A stretch of DNA of 32,759 bases from an uncultured Actinomycetes bacterium (lineage in GTDB: Bacteria; Actinomycetota; Actinomycetes; S36-B12), in the NCBI GenBank assembly GCA_913061025.1, contig CAJXUJ010000004.1, forward strand, positions 1-32,759, read 5' to 3'. Position numbers and translations under genes: made by a program. Numbering within the stretch: position 1 is the first letter of the stretch; each line of letters begins with the position of its first letter. A model generated the notes under the pieces. That model was given only the letters and a program-made list of their open reading frames with translations, was not told where the DNA came from and made no database searches. Shown piece after piece: positions 23,929 through 32,022 of this stretch.

Positions 23929-24277
23929 TCGGATTGAGATCTACGGGATCAGCGGTTGGGGGTATCACGGAGTTCTCGCTTCTGAGAAGGAGGCTGGCCA
24001 GGAGTTCAGCGTTGACGTGATGATCGAGTTGACCCGTGCGAGTCTCGAAGACGATCTGGTTCACACCGTTGACTACTCGGTGGTTGCAGAGCGCGTGTAC
24101 GCCATCATCGTCGGCGAATCGATGGATCTCATCGAAACGGTCGCCGAGCGCATCATCGATTCCTGCCGGGAGTTCTCCGGTGTTGCAGCCGTTGAAGTTG
24201 CCGTGCACAAGCCTTCCGCGCCGATCAGTGTGCCGTTCCGGGACGTGGTTGTGCGCATTCGCCGGGAATTCATCTAA
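23921..24277 (+). CDS. folB: Dihydroneopterin aldolase FolB
   Basis: FolB cleaves 7,8-dihydroneopterin to the 6-hydroxymethyl pterin used by FolK. The 118-residue protein is normal length and shows GWGYHGVLASEKEAGQEF with the active-site tyrosine and glutamate, TVDYSVVAERV, IETVAERI, and the catalytic lysine in VHKPSAPI. ATG 23921 (MADRIEIYGI) is the correct start; a longer open frame begins in folP. folK starts 2 bases after its stop. Confidence 0.96.
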   Translation: MADRIEIYGISGWGYHGVLASEKEAGQEFSVDVMIELTRASLEDDLVHTVDYSVVAERVYAIIVGESMDLIETVAERIIDSCREFSGVAAVEVAVHKPSAPISVPFRDVVVRIRREFI

Positions 24278-24279
24278 CA

Positions 24280-24780
24280 ATGCGTTACGTCATTGCCATC
24301 GGCTCCAACCTTGGAGAACCTGAGGCGAGTGTTCGTCGAGCGATGGAGGCGGTCGAGTCCCGGCTCGAGTCTTCGTTCTCGAGGCGTTCGTCCTTATACA
24401 GAACGGAGCCGGTCGGCGGTCCCGAGCAACCGGACTACGTGAATGCCGTGATCGTGGTGGAGGCCGATGCTGATCCGGTGAATGTCCTGCGCACGTTGCA
24501 CGAGATCGAGGCGCAGGAGGGCAGGGTGCGCGATGTGAGGTGGGGGCCTCGCACGTTGGACCTCGACGTCATCGTCGCGGGTGAGACCGTGAGCGAAGAT
24601 CCCGATCTGTTGTTGCCGCATCCACGCGCCCACGAGCGGGCGTTCGTCTTGGTTCCGTGGCACGAGGTCGAGCCCGATGCGATTCTCGGGGGTCACGGGC
24701 CGATCACCGCGTTGATCGAACGCGGTTTCCCCGGCCAGGCCATCGAAGTAATTCCCTCCGGTGAAGGGATGTGGTCGTGA
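24280..24780 (+). CDS. folK: 6-hydroxymethyl-7,8-dihydropterin pyrophosphokinase FolK
   Basis: FolK pyrophosphorylates the pterin before FolP uses it. The 166-residue protein begins YVIAIGSNLGEPE and contains SSLYRTEPVGGPEQPDYVNA and the signature RDVRWGPRTLDLDVI, then LLLPHPRAHERAFVLVPW. It is complete. The stop overlaps the start of the next membrane protein as GTGA. Confidence 0.97.
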   Translation: MRYVIAIGSNLGEPEASVRRAMEAVESRLESSFSRRSSLYRTEPVGGPEQPDYVNAVIVVEADADPVNVLRTLHEIEAQEGRVRDVRWGPRTLDLDVIVAGETVSEDPDLLLPHPRAHERAFVLVPWHEVEPDAILGGHGPITALIERGFPGQAIEVIPSGEGMWS

Positions 24781-25259
24781 AGCCCACCAGCGTTCGGCTC
24801 CTGGCCACCGTTGCCATCCTGGGCCTCGCCATTGGCTGGGCTGTCGCTGTCATCATCAGTGGCTGGAGTGGACGAGCAGTTCCGATTCCGGTGCTTGCAG
24901 GGTCCGCGCTCTGGCTTCTTGCCATCGCCTTGTTCGTGTGGGGAGCGGTGATCCGACCACGGCTTGGGGCGCAAATCGATCCGGCATCACATCCCGGAGT
25001 CGAACCGCTTCCGGTGCTGGTTGCGGCCCGGGTTGCAGCCATTGCGATGGCCGCCGCCCGTGTCGGAGCTTTCGTCACCGGCGTATACGCCGGACTGGCC
25101 GCGGTGACCGTGGCCGATGGCCTCTCGACCCCCGCGTCCCTGCAGTCGTTCTGGGCGTCCCTGCTTGCTGCGTCGGGTGCGGCAGCAACGAGTGTCGCCG
25201 CGGTACGACTCGAGCGGTCGTGTCTGCTGCCATCGGGTATCGATAAAGACGATCAGTGA
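24777..25259 (+). CDS. DUF3180-type small membrane protein
   Basis: This 160-residue protein has about four hydrophobic helices: LLATVAILGLAIGWAVAVII near 8-27, WLLAIALFVWGAVI, ARVAAIAMAAARVGAFVTGV, and a C-terminal alanine-rich helix. The motif of LVAARVAAIAMAAARVGAF followed by VYAGL is typical of the DUF3180 family found after folK in actinobacteria. Its function is unknown; position suggests coupling to the folate operon but may be historical. I chose GTG 24777, overlapping the folK stop as GTGA with AAGGGA 7 bases upstream; GTG 24771 is also possible. Confidence 0.85.
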   Translation: MKPTSVRLLATVAILGLAIGWAVAVIISGWSGRAVPIPVLAGSALWLLAIALFVWGAVIRPRLGAQIDPASHPGVEPLPVLVAARVAAIAMAAARVGAFVTGVYAGLAAVTVADGLSTPASLQSFWASLLAASGAAATSVAAVRLERSCLLPSGIDKDDQ

Positions 25260-25261
25260 CC

Positions 25262-25267
25262 TAAGGT
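25262..25267 (+). promoter_or_regulatory. TAAGGT -10-like box before the small unknown gene
   Basis: TAAGGT ends 7 bases before the ATG at 25275, and there is no Shine-Dalgarno. This is the arrangement expected for a leaderless message. No convincing -35 box was found. Confidence 0.4.
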
Positions 25268-25274
25268 CTAGCCC

Positions 25275-25571
25275 ATGAGCGAGTCATCGCAGACACCCCT
25301 GGAAGATCTGCCCTTCGACGAGTTGCGGCACCGCGCCTTCCACATCGCTGAGCACCGCGTGGACATTGGCTTCTTCACCGACCTTTTCGGGCATATGCCC
25401 GGCATGGTCGCGATCGAGGGCGAGCAGGGTGATCTCGGCGCTATCGGTGGAACCTTCATCGAGACCGTGCGCGCTGTGAAAGAGATGTTCGGATCCGGAG
25501 ACATCGATCCCAGCACCGAGGCCCTCCTGCGCGCACGTTTCGCGACCTACATTCGTGAACACGAGGGCTAG
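25275..25571 (+). CDS. Small acidic protein of unknown function
   Basis: I do not recognise this 98-residue protein. It is acidic, has no cysteine, no signal peptide and no membrane helix, and looks mostly helical, with a Gly-rich turn in the middle (GEQGDLGAIGG). The opposite-strand frame is also open, but this frame has the better start context: a TAAGGT box 7 bases before ATG. It lies 15 bases after the DUF3180 gene and is convergent with the NuoD-like gene, only 6 bases from its stop. Codon use looks like that of its neighbours. It could be a lineage-specific regulator or binding partner; there is no basis for more. Confidence 0.7.
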   Translation: MSESSQTPLEDLPFDELRHRAFHIAEHRVDIGFFTDLFGHMPGMVAIEGEQGDLGAIGGTFIETVRAVKEMFGSGDIDPSTEALLRARFATYIREHEG

Positions 25572-25577
25572 CGGCAG

Positions 25578-26726
25578 CTAGCGATCCGCGTCCCCGGTTA
25601 CGAAGAAGAAGGAACCCACGGCCGAGGAGAGTTCCGTCAGCGGGGTGCCCGGTAGCGCGACCTGCATCGCCTGCAGGTGGGCGAAGCTCGGTGTCCTTGC
25701 CTTGAGTCGTACCGGTAGGGAATCACCGTCGCTGACCAGAAGCCAGCCGGCGATACCGAGTGGATTTTGGGTGCGCACGTGAACCGTCCCCTCAGGTGCT
25801 CGCAGGGTCTTGGGCAACGGAACCGAATAGGGCTCGTCTTCGAGGTCCCTCAAGCGCGCGGCGCACTCGGCAATGATCGAAGAACTCACGGTGATCGAAT
25901 CGATGAGCGATAGATAGCGGGCGCGTGCGTCCCCTTCGGTCCGAACCGGTGCACTCCAATCGACATCGATGTGCTCGTAGGCCAAATAGGGGTCGTCGCG
26001 TCGCAGATCCCAATCGACGCCACTGGCGTGACCTACTGCACCGGAGCACGCATACGTACGGGCGTCGTCGTAACGAAGTAGCGCGAGATCGTTGAGTTCG
26101 TCGATCGCGGAGATGTGGTCTCGCCAGGTCGGTGCCAGGCTGCTCGCGTAAGCGGAGAGTTCAACGATGTCGGTGAGGCTGGCGTTTGGAAGCGGATGCT
26201 CCAGGCCACCGATTCGGTTGATCATTGGGTGCACGCGACCGCCGGTTGCCCGTTCCTGCCACTGCGCCCACGATTCGCGGAGGGACAGAGCATCGTCTAG
26301 CCCTCGGGCGCCGAGGAGGAGTGCGGCGGCACCTATCCGGCCGGCTTCGGCGAGCAGCATGCGAGACCACGTCGCGCGTTCGGGGGGCGTGATACCCGTG
26401 GCTTTCTCGACGGTCAAGGCCACACCGAGTTCGGATGAGACGGCCGAGAGCCAGTCGTGCCGGTTGGCCAGCATCATGATCTGTCGGTAGTCGCGAGCCT
26501 CGAAGAGTTTTTCGGCACTGCGATGCATCAGTCCTGGGCGCACGTGACACGACGTAACAACGTCGCGTCCAGACTGCACCTCGGTCTCGAGATCGATCTC
26601 AAGACCTCCGTGGTTACCGGGATGGAACTCTCCGAGATCGAGGGTTAGGCGGTTGTCTTCGGGGGTTCCCAGATATCGCGCCATCCCGATGGCAGCGGTG
26701 ATACGGCTCGTGCTCGCGGACTCCAC
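25578..26726 (-). CDS. Divergent NuoD-like (complex I 49-kDa) paralogue
   Basis: This 382-residue protein matches NuoD/NDUFS2 over its whole length: LGEFHPGNHGGLEIDLE (family QHPAAHG), GLMHRSAEKLFEARDY (family GLLHRGTEKL), SGVDWDLRRDDPYLAYE, WLLVSDGDSLPVRLKAR and the tail FFFVTGDADR. No other nuo gene is present. His39 of the quinone site is kept; the quinone-binding tyrosine of the family (DRLDY) is Trp92 (NRHDW). Arg69 matches the arginine that is dimethylated in mitochondrial NDUFS2. The start is GTG 26726, 4 bases after a MidA-like methyltransferase gene. ATG at residue 15 is an alternative. Function is unknown; a role in complex I assembly or a side complex is inferred. Confidence 0.82.
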   Translation of the reverse strand: MESASTSRITAAIGMARYLGTPEDNRLTLDLGEFHPGNHGGLEIDLETEVQSGRDVVTSCHVRPGLMHRSAEKLFEARDYRQIMMLANRHDWLSAVSSELGVALTVEKATGITPPERATWSRMLLAEAGRIGAAALLLGARGLDDALSLRESWAQWQERATGGRVHPMINRIGGLEHPLPNASLTDIVELSAYASSLAPTWRDHISAIDELNDLALLRYDDARTYACSGAVGHASGVDWDLRRDDPYLAYEHIDVDWSAPVRTEGDARARYLSLIDSITVSSSIIAECAARLRDLEDEPYSVPLPKTLRAPEGTVHVRTQNPLGIAGWLLVSDGDSLPVRLKARTPSFAHLQAMQVALPGTPLTELSSAVGSFFFVTGDADR

Positions 26727-26730
26727 CTTC

Positions 26731-27690
26731 CTATGCTCGCATCCCGGTGGTTCCGCGCTGCTCGATCAGCCATGCGAAGGAGCCCAGCGCGGGCGGCCAG
26801 GAATCCAAAGATGTATCGCCGAGTAGTTCCGATTGATGGTGGATCGCCGATCGTGGGCCTGCGCACGCATCCAGGGCGACGTGCGCGGTGATGTTCATCG
26901 AGCCATCGGGAACGGCGGATCGGGGCGCGCCGTTCGCGAAACCCTTCATAGTCCCGCCATCCCACAGCCCAGCCGCTCGATCCGCGCGGTGGTGCGCGTA
27001 ATCGATCGCGACGCAGTAGCCGTTGTCGATCGTCTGCGTAAGGCCTCTCCACACCCGGTCACGCGTGGTACCAATCTCCCGGCGCGCGAAAGCGCGCGTC
27101 GGGGGCCACCACCGGTCCAGCCAGTCCGCTGCTTCAACCCGTGTCGTATTTCCGAGATAGCGATCGGCTGCCGGATCCCCGAGAAGAGGGCCGAGGTCTT
27201 CTGCTCCGCTCGTGGGGTCGACGAGTACTACGCGTGGCCGCACCTGGTCATCGAGTTCGACGATGGGGCACGCGATGTCATCGAGGAACTCATGCGCGAC
27301 CAGGATTCCGTTGACCGACTCTGCCGATCCGAGGATCTCCGAATCGCCCTCGGCTAGTTCGCGTTGCTGCCACACAATTCTTGTTGGCAGATCCGCAGGG
27401 CGGGGTCGTTGATCGATGCCAATCAACGTCGTCGACTTGGGGACCCGAGTTGACAGTTGGCGTAGCAGTTCACCGGATCCGGAGCCGACGTCGATGATTG
27501 CTAAATCCTTGGTCGATTCCTCGAGGTTGGTGAGGAGATTCGCAAGGGTCTGTGCAGTGCGCGTGCTGGCGTGAACCGGCGTCTGGAAGTGCTGTTCGGC
27601 ATGGTGAGACGTGTAGAAGTCACGATTCGCCTGGTTCCAACTATCCAGCCACGGATGTTCCGCGCAAACTCGGCTATCGGCCCGTGACAT
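26731..27690 (-). CDS. MidA/NDUFAF7-like SAM-dependent methyltransferase
   Basis: The 319-residue protein has a SAM-binding motif DVGSGSGELLRQL near 67-79 and the MidA-type post-II segment VAHEFLDDIACPIVE (family ANELLD), then GYCVAIDYAHH and NITAHVALDA, which are characteristic of the MidA/NDUFAF7 family. NDUFAF7 dimethylates an arginine of NDUFS2 in mitochondria. Here the next gene in the same operon is the NuoD-like protein, which keeps that arginine. It is shorter than typical MidA proteins. The ATG at 27690 has a TAGCGT box 6 bases upstream (minus strand 27697-27702) and no ribosome site. The gene diverges from the DUF2520 gene across 36 bases. Confidence 0.78.
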   Translation of the reverse strand: MSRADSRVCAEHPWLDSWNQANRDFYTSHHAEQHFQTPVHASTRTAQTLANLLTNLEESTKDLAIIDVGSGSGELLRQLSTRVPKSTTLIGIDQRPRPADLPTRIVWQQRELAEGDSEILGSAESVNGILVAHEFLDDIACPIVELDDQVRPRVVLVDPTSGAEDLGPLLGDPAADRYLGNTTRVEAADWLDRWWPPTRAFARREIGTTRDRVWRGLTQTIDNGYCVAIDYAHHRADRAAGLWDGGTMKGFANGAPRSAVPDGSMNITAHVALDACAGPRSAIHHQSELLGDTSLDSWPPALGSFAWLIEQRGTTGMRA

Positions 27691-27726
27691 GTCGGCACGC
27701 TAGTGCCACCCCTAGGCTTCATTGTC
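27691..27726. promoter_or_regulatory. Compact divergent promoter region
   Basis: Two -10-like boxes face away from each other in 36 bases: TAGCGT on the minus strand (27697-27702), 6 bases before the methyltransferase ATG, and TAGGCT on the plus strand (27713-27718), 8 bases before the DUF2520 GTG. Any -35 region of each must lie in or next to the other's coding start, so the two promoters probably compete. Confidence 0.45.
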
Positions 27727-28611
27727 GTGAGTGAGGCATCGCCGTCACGTTTGCGGATCGCGATCGTCGGTTCCGGCCGCGTTGGTGCGGTGTTGGGGTC
27801 TGCCTGGCGGAGGGCCGGTCACACCATCGTTGGAGTGACGGCTCGCTCGGATACGTCGCGGCTTCGTGCCGAAGCATTGCTGCCCGGGGTGCCGATCTCC
27901 GATGCATCGACGATCACGCATGAGGCGGACCTCGTCTTCATCGCAGTTCCCGACCGCGAGCTCGCGGCGGTTGTCGAAGATCTTGCCGATAGCGGGGCGC
28001 TGCGATCCGGCCAGTTCGTGGTGCATCCGGCAGGGAGGTACGGACTCGATGTGCTCGCCCCCGCGGCGGTCGCCGGAGCGGTTCCGTTGGCCATCCACCC
28101 GGCACTGCCGCTCACCGGCACCACCATGGATCTCGATCGTCTGACCGGGGCAGCCTTCGGAGTGACGGCGCCGGAAGGGATGCGCAGCATCGCGGAAGCA
28201 CTCGTCGTCGAGTTGGGTGGCGAACCGGTCTGGGTCCCGGAACAAGCGCGAACCGCGTATCACGCCGCACTCGCGCTTGCCGCGAATTACTCCATGACAC
28301 TGGTCAACGAGGCCGTCGCGATCCTCCAGGACACCGGCGCGGAATCACCTCAACGCATTCTCGGCCCGCTGGTGCGGGCGAGTGTCGAGACGGCACTCGA
28401 GCGTGGTGACCGCGCCCAGACGGGACCGATCTCACGCGCCGATGCGTCGACGGTCGCCGATCACGTGCGCGTTCTGCAGGAGAGTTCTCCGCTGGCTGCA
28501 CAGGCCTACCGAGCCCTCGGTCGACTTACTGTCGATCGTCTGCTGGAGGTAGGAGTCCTCGATACCGATGGAGCATCGGCGGTCCTACGGGAACTGGAGG
28601 AAATCCAGTGA
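27727..28611 (+). CDS. Rossmann-fold dehydrogenase-like protein with DUF2520 domain
   Basis: The 294-residue product begins with an NAD(P)-binding fold, LRIAIVGSGRVGAVLGSAWRR followed by AGHTIVGV, and the second half (HPALPLTGTTMDLDRLTGAAFG onward, with YHAALALAANYSMTLVNEA) is the DUF2520 domain, resembling 6-phosphogluconate-dehydrogenase-like C-terminal domains. The dinucleotide motif is GSGRVG. Its reaction is not established. It is coupled to panC (GTGA overlap), so a redox step in pantothenate synthesis such as ketopantoate reduction is a reasonable guess. GTG 27727 is chosen; GTG 27703 would run over the -10-like box. Confidence 0.8.
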   Translation: MSEASPSRLRIAIVGSGRVGAVLGSAWRRAGHTIVGVTARSDTSRLRAEALLPGVPISDASTITHEADLVFIAVPDRELAAVVEDLADSGALRSGQFVVHPAGRYGLDVLAPAAVAGAVPLAIHPALPLTGTTMDLDRLTGAAFGVTAPEGMRSIAEALVVELGGEPVWVPEQARTAYHAALALAANYSMTLVNEAVAILQDTGAESPQRILGPLVRASVETALERGDRAQTGPISRADASTVADHVRVLQESSPLAAQAYRALGRLTVDRLLEVGVLDTDGASAVLRELEEIQ

Positions 28612-29441
28612 AGGTCGGTCGGATCGTTCCGCCTGTTGAACCCGGCGTCACCCGGGTTCTGGTTCCAACTATGGGAGCCCTGCATGACGGGCACCGGTCT
28701 CTTATGCGCGCTGCACGGGTACAGGCGGGTGAGTCGGGGGAAGTGGTGGTCAGCGTTTTCGTCAACCCGACGCAGTTCGCTCAGGGAGAGGACTTCGATG
28801 CGTACCCGCGGACCTTGGATGCCGACGAGCACGTGTGTCGAGCCGAAGGCGTTGATTTTCTTTATGCACCAACGGTTTCGGATATCTACGGGGGCGATGA
28901 CCGCCACGACCGCATCACGATCGACCCGGGCACGTTGGGGCGCGAACTCGAGGGCGAAGCGAGGCCCACGCACTTCTCCGGTGTTCTGACGGTGGTGTCG
29001 ATTCTGTTTCACCGGGTGCAGCCGGATATTGCAGTCTTTGGCGAAAAGGACTATCAGCAATTGCAGTTGATCCGTCGTATGAACGATGATCTCGGATTTG
29101 GAATTCGTGTCGTCGGTATTGAGACGGTTCGTGATGTCGACGGTGTCGCCTTGAGCTCACGCAATGCGTATCTGTCGTCCCAAGCTCGTCGTCGCGCCGC
29201 ATCAATACCCGCGGCGATGAATGCCGCGCAGTCGGCCGCCGTCGATGGAACTGGTGCAGCAAAGGACGCTGCAGAGGAAGTTCTGCGTGCGGGCGGTGTA
29301 GAGATCGACTACGTGGAGGTTCGTTCGGTGGACCTTGGAGAAGGCCCGGAGCAGGGACCGGCTCGATTACTGATTGCCTGCATGGTTGAGGGCACTCGAT
29401 TGATCGATAACTGCTTAATCACCGTTGGAGAGGGTCGATGA
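28608..29441 (+). CDS. panC: Pantothenate synthetase PanC
   Basis: PanC joins pantoate and beta-alanine with ATP to make pantothenate for coenzyme A. The 277-residue protein has VPTMGALHDGHRSLMRAAR with the HxGH nucleotide motif, SVFVNPTQFAQGEDF, FGEKDYQQLQLIRRM and LSSRNAYLS. It starts at GTG 28608, overlapping the DUF2520 stop, with GGAGG 7 bases upstream. Its stop overlaps nadB as ATGA. No panB or panD is present in the window. Confidence 0.97.
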   Translation: MKVGRIVPPVEPGVTRVLVPTMGALHDGHRSLMRAARVQAGESGEVVVSVFVNPTQFAQGEDFDAYPRTLDADEHVCRAEGVDFLYAPTVSDIYGGDDRHDRITIDPGTLGRELEGEARPTHFSGVLTVVSILFHRVQPDIAVFGEKDYQQLQLIRRMNDDLGFGIRVVGIETVRDVDGVALSSRNAYLSSQARRRAASIPAAMNAAQSAAVDGTGAAKDAAEEVLRAGGVEIDYVEVRSVDLGEGPEQGPARLLIACMVEGTRLIDNCLITVGEGR

Positions 29442-31111
29442 AGGTCAAGACGCCAATCCCCAGTCGGCTTGATGCTCCGCCGCCGGGGTGGACGGCGCGA
29501 GCCGACGTTGTTGTTGTCGGTTCCGGTGTTGCTGGGCTCACCACTGCCTTGCGCGTGCGCGCTTTGGGGCTGAGCGTGTTACTGGTCACCAAGGCGACGG
29601 TGGACGAAGGCTCGACCCGCTGGGCCCAGGGTGGAATCGCTGCCGCCCTCGCCGATGACGACTCTCCAGAAGAACACATGCGGGACACGTTGGAAGCCGG
29701 CGGAGGCCTGTGCAACGAGCATGCCGTCGAGATCCTGGTCAACGAGGGTCCCGATGCGGTACGCGAACTCATTTCCTGGGGGGCTCGCTTCGACACCGAC
29801 CCGACTGGGTCCATCTCCCTCACCCGTGAAGGTGGCCACCATCGCAACCGCATCGCCCATGCTGGTGGAGACGCGACGGGTGCGGAAGTCTCGCGTGCTC
29901 TCGTTGCAGCGGTCGCAGCTGATCCGGGAATCGAACTCGTCGAGAATGCCCTCGTTCTTGACCTGATCACGGCGGAGGATGGTCGAACGGCCGGCGTGAC
30001 CCTGCACGTGATCGGGCCTGGTCAGCGTGACGGCGTGGGCGCGGCGCTCGCCCCATCGGTTGTGCTTGCGACGGGTGGGTTCGGTCAGGTCTTCGGTCAG
30101 ACGACCAATCCCTACGTGGCAACAGGTGATGGTGTAGCTCTCGCGCTTCGAGCCGGCGCCGCGGTTGCCGATTTGGAGTTCGTGCAATTCCATCCGACCG
30201 TTCTGTGGCTTGGGCCGGTAGCCCAAGGTCAACAGCCCCTTGTCTCGGAAGCGGTACGTGGAGAGGGCGCAGTGCTCGTCGATGATGCTGGACGCCGCTT
30301 CATGATCGGTGAGCACCCGATGGCAGATCTGGCACCGCGGGACGTGGTGGCCAAGGCCATCATGCGCCGGATGCGTGCGACCGGCGCATCCCATGTGTGG
30401 CTGGACGGTCGTGAACTTGGTGCTGACACCTGGGTGCACCGCTTCCCGACGATCTTGGCGTCGTGCCGGATGCGGGGCATCGATCCGGTGACCGACCTCA
30501 TCCCCGTTTCCCCCGCGCAGCACTACGCGTCGGGTGGAGTGATAACCGATTTCGATGGGCGCTCCACGATTCCAGGTTTGTACGCCTGCGGTGAGGTCGC
30601 GTGCTCGGGAGTGCACGGCGCCAATCGCCTTGCCTCGAATTCCTTGCTGGAGGGTTTGGTCTTCGCCCGCCGAATCGCTACGGCTATCGGTGATGACAGG
30701 GAAGGACGTGGCAGCCCAGACGTCGGGATGACCAATGGAGCGGATCAGTCCGGGGTCATCTCCAACGCGGCTCGGCGTGCACTGCAGCAAACAATGGACA
30801 CTGACTCGGGCGTGCTGCGAAGTGAGGACTCCTTGCATGAAGCAAGCCACTGGCTGGATCAGGCTATGTCGACGTCGCAGGGCAAGCCGTGCACCGAGGA
30901 TTGGGAAACGACCAATGTCGCATCAGTTGCGCGTGTTCTCGTCGAACATGCAACTCAACGCGAGGAGACTCGCGGCTCCCACTGGCGGGAGGACCATCCG
31001 TCCAGTCGCGATGAGTGGCGGGTTCGACTTGTCACGACGATGGATACCGACGGAACCCTCAGGACGGTCATGCGACCTCCGTCGTGGGTGCCGGGTATAG
31101 AGGAGGACTAA
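29438..31111 (+). CDS. nadB: L-aspartate oxidase NadB
   Basis: NadB oxidises aspartate to iminoaspartate, the first step of de novo NAD synthesis. The 557-residue flavoprotein has VVVVGSGVAGLTTALRVR near 25-42, STRWAQGGIAAAL, the active-site block HHRNRIAHAGGDATG, QFHPTVLW, and CGEVACSGVHGANRLASNS. The C-terminal helical domain is intact. It overlaps panC by 4 bases, and nadC starts directly after its stop. nadA is not between them and is not in the window. Confidence 0.97.
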   Translation: MKVKTPIPSRLDAPPPGWTARADVVVVGSGVAGLTTALRVRALGLSVLLVTKATVDEGSTRWAQGGIAAALADDDSPEEHMRDTLEAGGGLCNEHAVEILVNEGPDAVRELISWGARFDTDPTGSISLTREGGHHRNRIAHAGGDATGAEVSRALVAAVAADPGIELVENALVLDLITAEDGRTAGVTLHVIGPGQRDGVGAALAPSVVLATGGFGQVFGQTTNPYVATGDGVALALRAGAAVADLEFVQFHPTVLWLGPVAQGQQPLVSEAVRGEGAVLVDDAGRRFMIGEHPMADLAPRDVVAKAIMRRMRATGASHVWLDGRELGADTWVHRFPTILASCRMRGIDPVTDLIPVSPAQHYASGGVITDFDGRSTIPGLYACGEVACSGVHGANRLASNSLLEGLVFARRIATAIGDDREGRGSPDVGMTNGADQSGVISNAARRALQQTMDTDSGVLRSEDSLHEASHWLDQAMSTSQGKPCTEDWETTNVASVARVLVEHATQREETRGSHWREDHPSSRDEWRVRLVTTMDTDGTLRTVMRPPSWVPGIEED

Positions 31112-32014
31112 ATGCAATACGCGACCTACCGGTTCTCGGCCGAGACCAATGCTCGTCTCGGGGAGGTCGGCCTGCGCCCCCTGGACGTCGAGGCGATCGC
31201 CCTTCGAGCGCTCGAGGAGGACATCGACGATGGCGTCGACGTCACCACGATTGCCACTGTTCCCGCAGAGCAGCGTGGTCGATTGGCGTTCGTGGCTCGA
31301 TCCGGTGGGGTGATCGCTGGTCAGATCGTCGCAGCCGCGATCTTCGACGTGGTGTGTGGTGACGAGCACACGGTCGAGTTTTGCGTCGAGGAGGGTGCCC
31401 AGGTCGATGCAGGAACCGAGGTCATGGCGATCACTGCGTCTACTCATCAATTGCTTCGGGGTGAGCGCCCTGCGTTGAACCTCCTGAGCCATCTGAGCGG
31501 TATCGCAACGGCCACGCGAGCGTGGGTTCAGGCCGTGCAGGGAACGTCGGCCCGTATTCGTGACACTCGCAAGACCACTCCCGGTCTGCGGTATCTAGAG
31601 AAGTACGCGGTTCGCATGGGTGGAGGTGTCAATCACCGGATGAATCTCGCCGATGCTGCCCTGGTCAAGGACAACCACATCGCGGCGGCGGGTGGCGTCG
31701 AGCAAGCCTTTACCGCGGTGCGAGAGAGATTCCCCGATGTTCCCGTCGAGGTCGAAGTGGACACACTCGAGCAACTCGATGAGGTTCTCGACGCCGGTGC
31801 CGATCTTGTTCTGCTCGACAACTTCTCCATCGATCAGATGACCGAGGCGGTCTCTCGTAATGCTGGCAGGGCTCGACTGGAAGCATCCGGTGGGCTCTCC
31901 CTTGACCGGGCGGCCGCCGTAGCCGCGACGGGGGTCGACTACCTTGCCGTCGGTGCGCTGACCCACTCAGCGCCCGTCCTTGATATCGGCGCGGACCTCG
32001 TCGTCCTCGGTTAG
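31112..32014 (+). CDS. nadC: Nicotinate-nucleotide pyrophosphorylase (carboxylating) NadC
   Basis: NadC turns quinolinate and PRPP into nicotinate mononucleotide. The 300-residue protein has ALEEDIDDGVDVTTIATVP, ERPALNLLSHLSGIAT, the signature DTRKTTPGLRYLEKYAVRMG with GGVNHRMNL after it, KDNHIAAAGG, and LEASGGLSLDRAAAVAATG. About 20 residues precede the usual start; ATG 31112 directly follows the nadB stop and has GAGGAGG upstream, which supports it. coaX starts 8 bases downstream. Confidence 0.97.
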   Translation: MQYATYRFSAETNARLGEVGLRPLDVEAIALRALEEDIDDGVDVTTIATVPAEQRGRLAFVARSGGVIAGQIVAAAIFDVVCGDEHTVEFCVEEGAQVDAGTEVMAITASTHQLLRGERPALNLLSHLSGIATATRAWVQAVQGTSARIRDTRKTTPGLRYLEKYAVRMGGGVNHRMNLADAALVKDNHIAAAGGVEQAFTAVRERFPDVPVEVEVDTLEQLDEVLDAGADLVLLDNFSIDQMTEAVSRNAGRARLEASGGLSLDRAAAVAATGVDYLAVGALTHSAPVLDIGADLVVLG

Positions 32015-32022
32015 GAGTCCCG

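Noticed and set aside
29579..30850. Long open frame (423 codons) on the minus strand opposite nadB.
   Set aside because: It is a shadow of nadB caused by GC-rich codon use. Its translation has no recognisable motif and no start signals, while nadB is complete.
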